A DNA stretch of 64,000 nucleotides, from NCBI RefSeq assembly GCF_051020765.1, contig NW_027469172.1, positions 343,501 through 407,500 of the forward strand, read 5' to 3'. Every line of letters starts with the position of its first letter. The stretch's first letter is position 1. Below the pieces are notes generated by a model, which was given only the letters and a program-made list of their open reading frames with translations, was not told the DNA's origin and ran no database searches. This document shows, piece after piece, positions 59,232 through 64,000 of the stretch. A program made the position numbers and the translations under genes. This stretch comes from Lasioglossum baleicum. Lineage: Eukaryota; Arthropoda; Insecta; Hymenoptera; Halictidae.

Positions 59232-61511
59232 ACGCATAACGCATAACGCATAACGCATAACGCATAACGCATAACGCATAACGCATAACGCATAACGCAT
59301 AACGCATAACGCATAACGCATAACGCATAACGCATAACGCATAACGCATAACGCATAACGCATAACGCATAACGCATAACGCATAACGCATAACGCATAA
59401 CGCATAACGCATAACGCATAACGCATAACGCATATGGCATAACGCATAACGCATAACGCATAACGCATAACGCATAACGCATAACGCATAACGCATAACG
59501 CATAACGCATAACGCATAACGCATAACGCATAACGCACAACGCACAACGCACAACGCACAACGCATAACGCATACCGCATAACGCATAACGCACAACGCA
59601 TAACGCATAACGCATAACGCACAACGCACAACGCATAACGCATAACGCATAACGCATAACGCATAACGCATAACGCATAACGCATAACGCATATGGTATA
59701 ACGCATAACGCATAACGCATAACGCATAACGCATAACGCATAACGCATAACGCATAACGCATAACGCATAACGCATAACGCATAACGCATAACGCATAAC
59801 GCATAACGCACAACGCATAACGCAGAGCCCGTAACGCATAATGCATAACCCATAACGCATATCGCATAACTCATAACGCATAACGCACAACGCAGAGCCC
59901 ATAACGCATAACGCATAACGCATAAGGCACAACGCATAACGCATAACGCAAATCCATAACACATAACGCATAACGCACAACGCATAACGCATAACGCATA
60001 ACGCATATCGCATAACGCATAACGCCTAACTCATATCCTACAAAGCATAACGCATAACGCATAACGCATAACGCATAACGCATAACGCATAACGCATAAC
60101 GCATAACGCATAACGCATAACGCATAACGCATAACGCATAACGCATAACGCATAACGCATAACGCATAACGCATAACGCATAACGCATAACGCATAACGC
60201 ATAACGCATAACGCATATCGCATAACGCTTAACGCATAACTCATAATGCATAACGCATAACGCATAACGCATAACGCATAACGCATAACGCATAACGCAT
60301 AACGCATAACGCATAACGCAGAACGCATAACGCAGAACGCATAACGCACAACGCACAACGCATAACGCATAACGCATAACGCAGAACGCATAACGCATAA
60401 CGCATAACGCATAACGCATAACGCATAACGCATAACGCATAACGCATAACGCATAACGCATAACGCATAACGCATAACGCATAACGCATAACGCATAACG
60501 CATAACGCATAACGCATAACGCATAACGCATAACGCATAACGCATAACGCATAACGCATAACGCATAACGCATAACGCATAACGCATAACGCATAACGCA
60601 TAACGCATAACGCATAACGCATAACGCATAACGCATAACGCATAACGCATAACGCATAACGCATAACGCATAACGCATAACGCTTAACACATAACGCATA
60701 ACGCATAACGCTTAACGCATAACTCATAATGCATAACGCATAACGCATAACGCATAACGCATAACGCATAACGCATAACGCATAACGCATAACGCATAAC
60801 GCATAACGCATAACGCATAACGCATAACGCATAACGCATAACGCATAACGCAGAACGCATAACGCAGAACGCATAACGCACAACGCACAACGCATAACGC
60901 AGAACGCATAACGCACAACGCACAACGCATAACGCATAACGCATAACGCATAACGCATAACGCATAACGCATAAAGCATAACGCATAACGCATAACGCAT
61001 AACGCATAACGCATAACGCATAACGCATAACGCATTACGCATAACGCATAACGCATAACGCATAACGCATAACGCATAACGCATAACGCATAACGCATAA
61101 CGCATAACGCATAACGCATAACGCATAACGCATAACGCATAACGCATAACGCATAACGCATAACGCATAACGCACAACGCACAACGTACAACGCACAACG
61201 CACAACGCATAACGCATAACGCATAACGCATAACGCATAACGCATAACGCTTAACGCACAACGCATAACGCAGAGCCCATAACGCATAATGCATAACCCA
61301 TAACGCATATCGCATAACTCATAACGCATAACGCACAACGCAGAGCCCATAACGCATAACGCATAACGCATAACGCATAAGGCACAACGCATAACGCATA
61401 ACGCAAATCCATAACACATAACGCATAGCGCACAACGCATAACGCATAACGCATAACGCATAACGCATATCGCATAACGCATAACGCCTAACTCATATCC
61501 TACAAAGCATA
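59232..61511. repeat. Mosaic block: D, A1, B, E and A2 modules
   Basis: D module near 59535-59700 (ending TGGTATA), A1 cassette 59806-60049, then a third relative of the 46.4 and 50.5 kb segments (ACGCTTA, ACTCATA, ATGCATA near 60226). A B module follows near 60684-60980, ACGCATT near 61034, an isolated E cluster near 61180 and the only A2 cassette right of 37.1 kb (61247-61511, with ATAGCGC near 61426). Confidence 0.82.
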
Positions 61512-63737
61512 ACGCATAACGCATAACGCATAACGCAGAACGCATAACGCACAACGCACAACGCATAACGCATAACGCATAACGCATAACGCATAACGCA
61601 TAACGCATAACGCATAACGCATAACGCATAACGCATAACGCATAACGCATAACGCATAACGCATAACGCATAACGCATAACGCATAACGCATAACGCATA
61701 ACGCATAACGCATAACGCATAACGCATAACGCATAACGCATAACGCATAACGCATAACGCATAACGCATAACGCATAACGCATAACGCATAACGCATAAC
61801 GCATAACGCATAACGCATAACGCATAACGCATAACGCATAACGCATAACGCATAACGCATATCGCATAACGCATAACGCATAACGCATAACGCATAACGC
61901 ATAACGCATAACGCATAACGCATAACGCATAACGCATAACGCATAACGCATAACGCATAACGCATATGGCATAACGCATAACGCATAACGCATAACGCAT
62001 AACGCATAACGCATAACGCATAACGCATAACGCATAACGCATAACGCATAACGCATAACGCATAACGCATAACGCATAACGCATAACGCATAACGCATAA
62101 CGCATAACGCATAACGCATAACGCATAACGCATAACGCACAACGCACAACGCACAACGCACAACGCATAACGCATACCGCATAACGCATAACGCACAACG
62201 CATAACGCATAACGCATAACGCACAACGCATAACGCATAACGCATAACGCATAACGCACAACGCATAACGCATAACGCACAACGCACAACGCACAACGCA
62301 TAACGCATAACGCATAACGCACAACGCACAACGCATAACGCATAACGCATAACGCATAACGCATAACGCATAACGCACAACGCATAACGCATAACGCACA
62401 ACGCAGAACGCATAACGCAAAACGCATAACGCATAACGCATAACGCATAACGCATAACGCATAACGCACAACGCACAACGCACAACGCACAACGCACAAC
62501 GCATAACGCATAACGCATAACGCATAACGCATAACGCATAACGCATAACGCATAACGCATAACGCATAACGCATAACGCATAACGCATAACGCATAACGC
62601 ATAACGCATAACGCATAACGCATAACGCATAACTCACAACGCATAACGCATAACGCACAACGCAGAACGCATAACGCATAACGCATAACGCATAACGCAT
62701 AACGCATAACGCATAACGCATAACGCATAACGCATAACGCATAACGCATAACGCATAACGCATAACGCATAACGCATAACGCATAACGCATATCGCATAA
62801 CGCATAACGCATAACGCATAACGCATAACGCATAACGCATAACGCATAACGCATAACGCATAACGCATAACGCATAACGCATAACGCATAACGCATAACG
62901 CATAACGCATAACGCATAACGCATAACGCATAACGCATAACGCATAACGCATAACGCATAACGCATAACGCATAACGCATAACGCATAACGCATAACGCA
63001 TAACGCATAACGCATAACGCATAACGCATAACGCATAACGCATAACGCATAACGCATAACGCATAACGCATAACGCATAACGCATAACGCATAACGCATA
63101 ACGCATAACGCATAACGCATAACGCATAACGCATAACGCATAACGCATAACGCATAACGCATAACGCATAACGCATAACGCATAACGCATAACGCATAAC
63201 GCATAACGCATAACGCATAACGCATAACGCATAACGCATAACGCATAACGCATAACGCATAACGCATAACGCATAACGCATAACGCATAACGCATAACGC
63301 ATAACGCATAACGCATAACGCATAACGCATAACGCATAACGCATAACGCATAACGCATAACGCATAACGCATAACGCATAACGCATAACGCATAACGCAT
63401 AACGCATAACGCATAACGCATAACGCATAACGCATAACGCATAACGCATAACGCATAACGCATAACGCATAACGCATAACGCATAACGCATAACGCATAA
63501 CGCACAACGCATAACGCATACCGCATAACGCATAACGCACAACGCATAACGCATAACGCATAACGCACAACGCACAACGCATAACGCATAACGCATAACG
63601 CATAACGCATAACGCATAACGCATAACGCATAACGCATAACGCATAACGCATAACGCATAACGCATAACGCACAACGCACAACGCACAACGCACAACGCA
63701 TAACGCACAACGCATAACGCATAACGCATAACGCATA
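61512..63737. repeat. Diffuse ACGCACA-rich block and long pure run
   Basis: TCGCATA near 61861 and TGGCATA near 61967 precede a rearranged D module (62138-62340). From 62.14 to 62.65 kb ACGCACA, ACGCAGA, ACGCAAA and ACTCACA units are spread more irregularly than anywhere else. After TCGCATA at 62793, bases 62800-63499 are 100 uninterrupted ACGCATA units. A second D fragment with CCGCATA lies near 63520-63570 and an ACGCACA cluster near 63670. Confidence 0.83.
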
Positions 63738-63981
63738 ACGCACAACGCATAACGCAGAGCCCGTAACGCATAATGCATAACCCATAACGCATATCGCATA
63801 ACTCATAACGCATAACGCACAACGCAGAGCCCATAACGCATAACGCATAACGCATAAGGCACAACGCATAACGCATAACGCAAATCCATAACACATAACG
63901 CATAACGCACAACGCATAACGCATAACGCATAACGCATATCGCATAACGCATAACGCCTAACTCATATCCTACAAAGCATA
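63738..63981. repeat. Last complete A1 cassette
   Basis: A standard 244-bp A1 cassette with GCCCGTA, both ACGCAGA units, AGGCACA, the TCCATA hexamer and the terminal box at 63957. It is very close in layout to the copies at 1141 and 1518, 62 kb away, so the cassette has not drifted across the window. Confidence 0.88.
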
Positions 63982-64000
63982 ACGCATAACGCATATGCAT
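63982..64000. repeat. Atypical repeat end at the right edge
   Basis: The final bases read ACGCATATGCAT. They could be a TGGCATA-type unit that has lost one G, or the first bases of a junction. It is too short to decide. Confidence 0.5.

Larger units (their letters stand above)
1..64000. repeat. Heptanucleotide satellite array, unit ACGCATA, whole window
   Basis: Every part of the window reads as consecutive 7-bp units in one orientation. The consensus is ACGCATA and the reverse-complement unit never appears on the + strand. The commonest variant is ACGCACA. Others are ACGCAGA, ACGCAAA, ACGCTTA, ACACATA, ATGCATA, ACTCATA, AAGCATA, TCGCATA, TGGCATA, CCGCATA, ACGCATG, ACGTACA, ACGAATA, AGGCACA, GCCCATA and GCCCGTA. 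Variants are not scattered at random but recur in fixed order as modules. The unit is 3/7 G+C and has one CpG. The array starts mid-repeat at base 1 and shows no flanking unique DNA. No host or function can be assigned from the repeat. Size favours a eukaryotic satellite, by inference only. Confidence 0.99.

Noticed and set aside
60724..63945. 1,073-codon - strand open reading frame, and dozens of other 60-950 codon frames on the same strand
   Set aside because: All are translations of the heptamer (MRYALCV repeated). They overlap each other in three frames, start at arbitrary ATGs and have no domain or any non-repetitive sequence. I annotate none as genes.
1..64000. Telomere repeat
   Set aside because: The G-richer strand unit TTATGCG has no run of G, is unlike the TTAGGG, TTTAGGG or TTGGGG families, and the array has internal higher-order structure that terminal telomerase repeats do not show. 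An interstitial role cannot be excluded but has no support.
1..64000. Plasmid-type replication iterons
   Set aside because: Iterons are longer, number a few to a few tens, and sit by a rep gene and an AT-rich stretch. Here there are thousands of 7-bp units and no gene.
1..64000. Promoter -10-like CATAAC every 7 bases
   Set aside because: It matches TATAAT at only four of six positions, arises from the unit itself, and no -35-like element stands at a suitable distance. It carries no information.
63982..64000. Inversion breakpoint of the array
   Set aside because: Only 19 bases remain, and the sequence does not match the reverse-complement unit beyond GCATATGC. A single-base loss explains it as well.

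Overview
This window holds one thing: a head-to-tail satellite array of a 7-bp unit, ACGCATA on the + strand (TATGCGT on the - strand). It fills all 64,000 bases, roughly 9,140 units, and runs off the left edge and very probably the right. I find no credible protein gene, rRNA, tRNA, CRISPR array, insertion sequence, promoter or terminator. Because 7 is not a multiple of 3, all three - strand frames of the pure repeat are open and spell the same heptapeptide, MRYALCV. All three + strand frames meet TAA every 21 bases. The many long - strand reading frames (up to 1,073 codons at 60724-63945) are therefore by-products of the repeat.

The array is structured. Variant units mark recurring modules. 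(A) A signature cassette of about 250 bp (reference copy 715-965) carries one 6-bp unit, TCCATA, and ends in a diverged box, TCATATCCTACAAAGC. I counted 67 copies of that box by eye. (B) A module rich in ACGCTTA and ACGCAGA (reference 288-560). (C) A module opening with ACGCTAA then ACACATA (first at 2580). (D) A module with ACGCACA clusters, CCGCATA and TGGCATA (reference 20056-20237). (E) A five-unit cluster centred on ACGTACA (first at 22649).

These modules recur in order as nested higher-order repeats (HORs). A unit of about 7.5-7.6 kb occurs twice (5861-13485 and 13486-20997). A 1.3 kb unit is tandemly duplicated inside it (16544-17837 and 17838 to about 19138). Units of 2.7-3.1 kb fill 23.7-37.7 kb, with the clearest pair at 31580-34629 and 34630-37735. 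Units of 3.0 and 2.4 kb lie at 39422-42438 and 42439-44817. A 4.09 kb interval at 46209-50298 begins like the sequence that follows it. A 2.27 kb pair lies at 53859-55579 and 55580-57853, flanked by related copies at 53076-53858 and 57854-59231. The 7-bp register is almost never broken: the box-to-box distances follow a simple arithmetic set by the number of 6-bp units between boxes. This is the pattern expected from repeated unequal exchange or segmental amplification acting on a slippage-prone simple repeat.

The host cannot be named from this sequence. Tens of kilobases of short simple repeat are usual in eukaryotic heterochromatin (pericentromeric, subtelomeric or sex-chromosome satellites) and would be exceptional in a bacterial chromosome, but nothing here proves either. 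Low-complexity misassembly must also be kept in mind.
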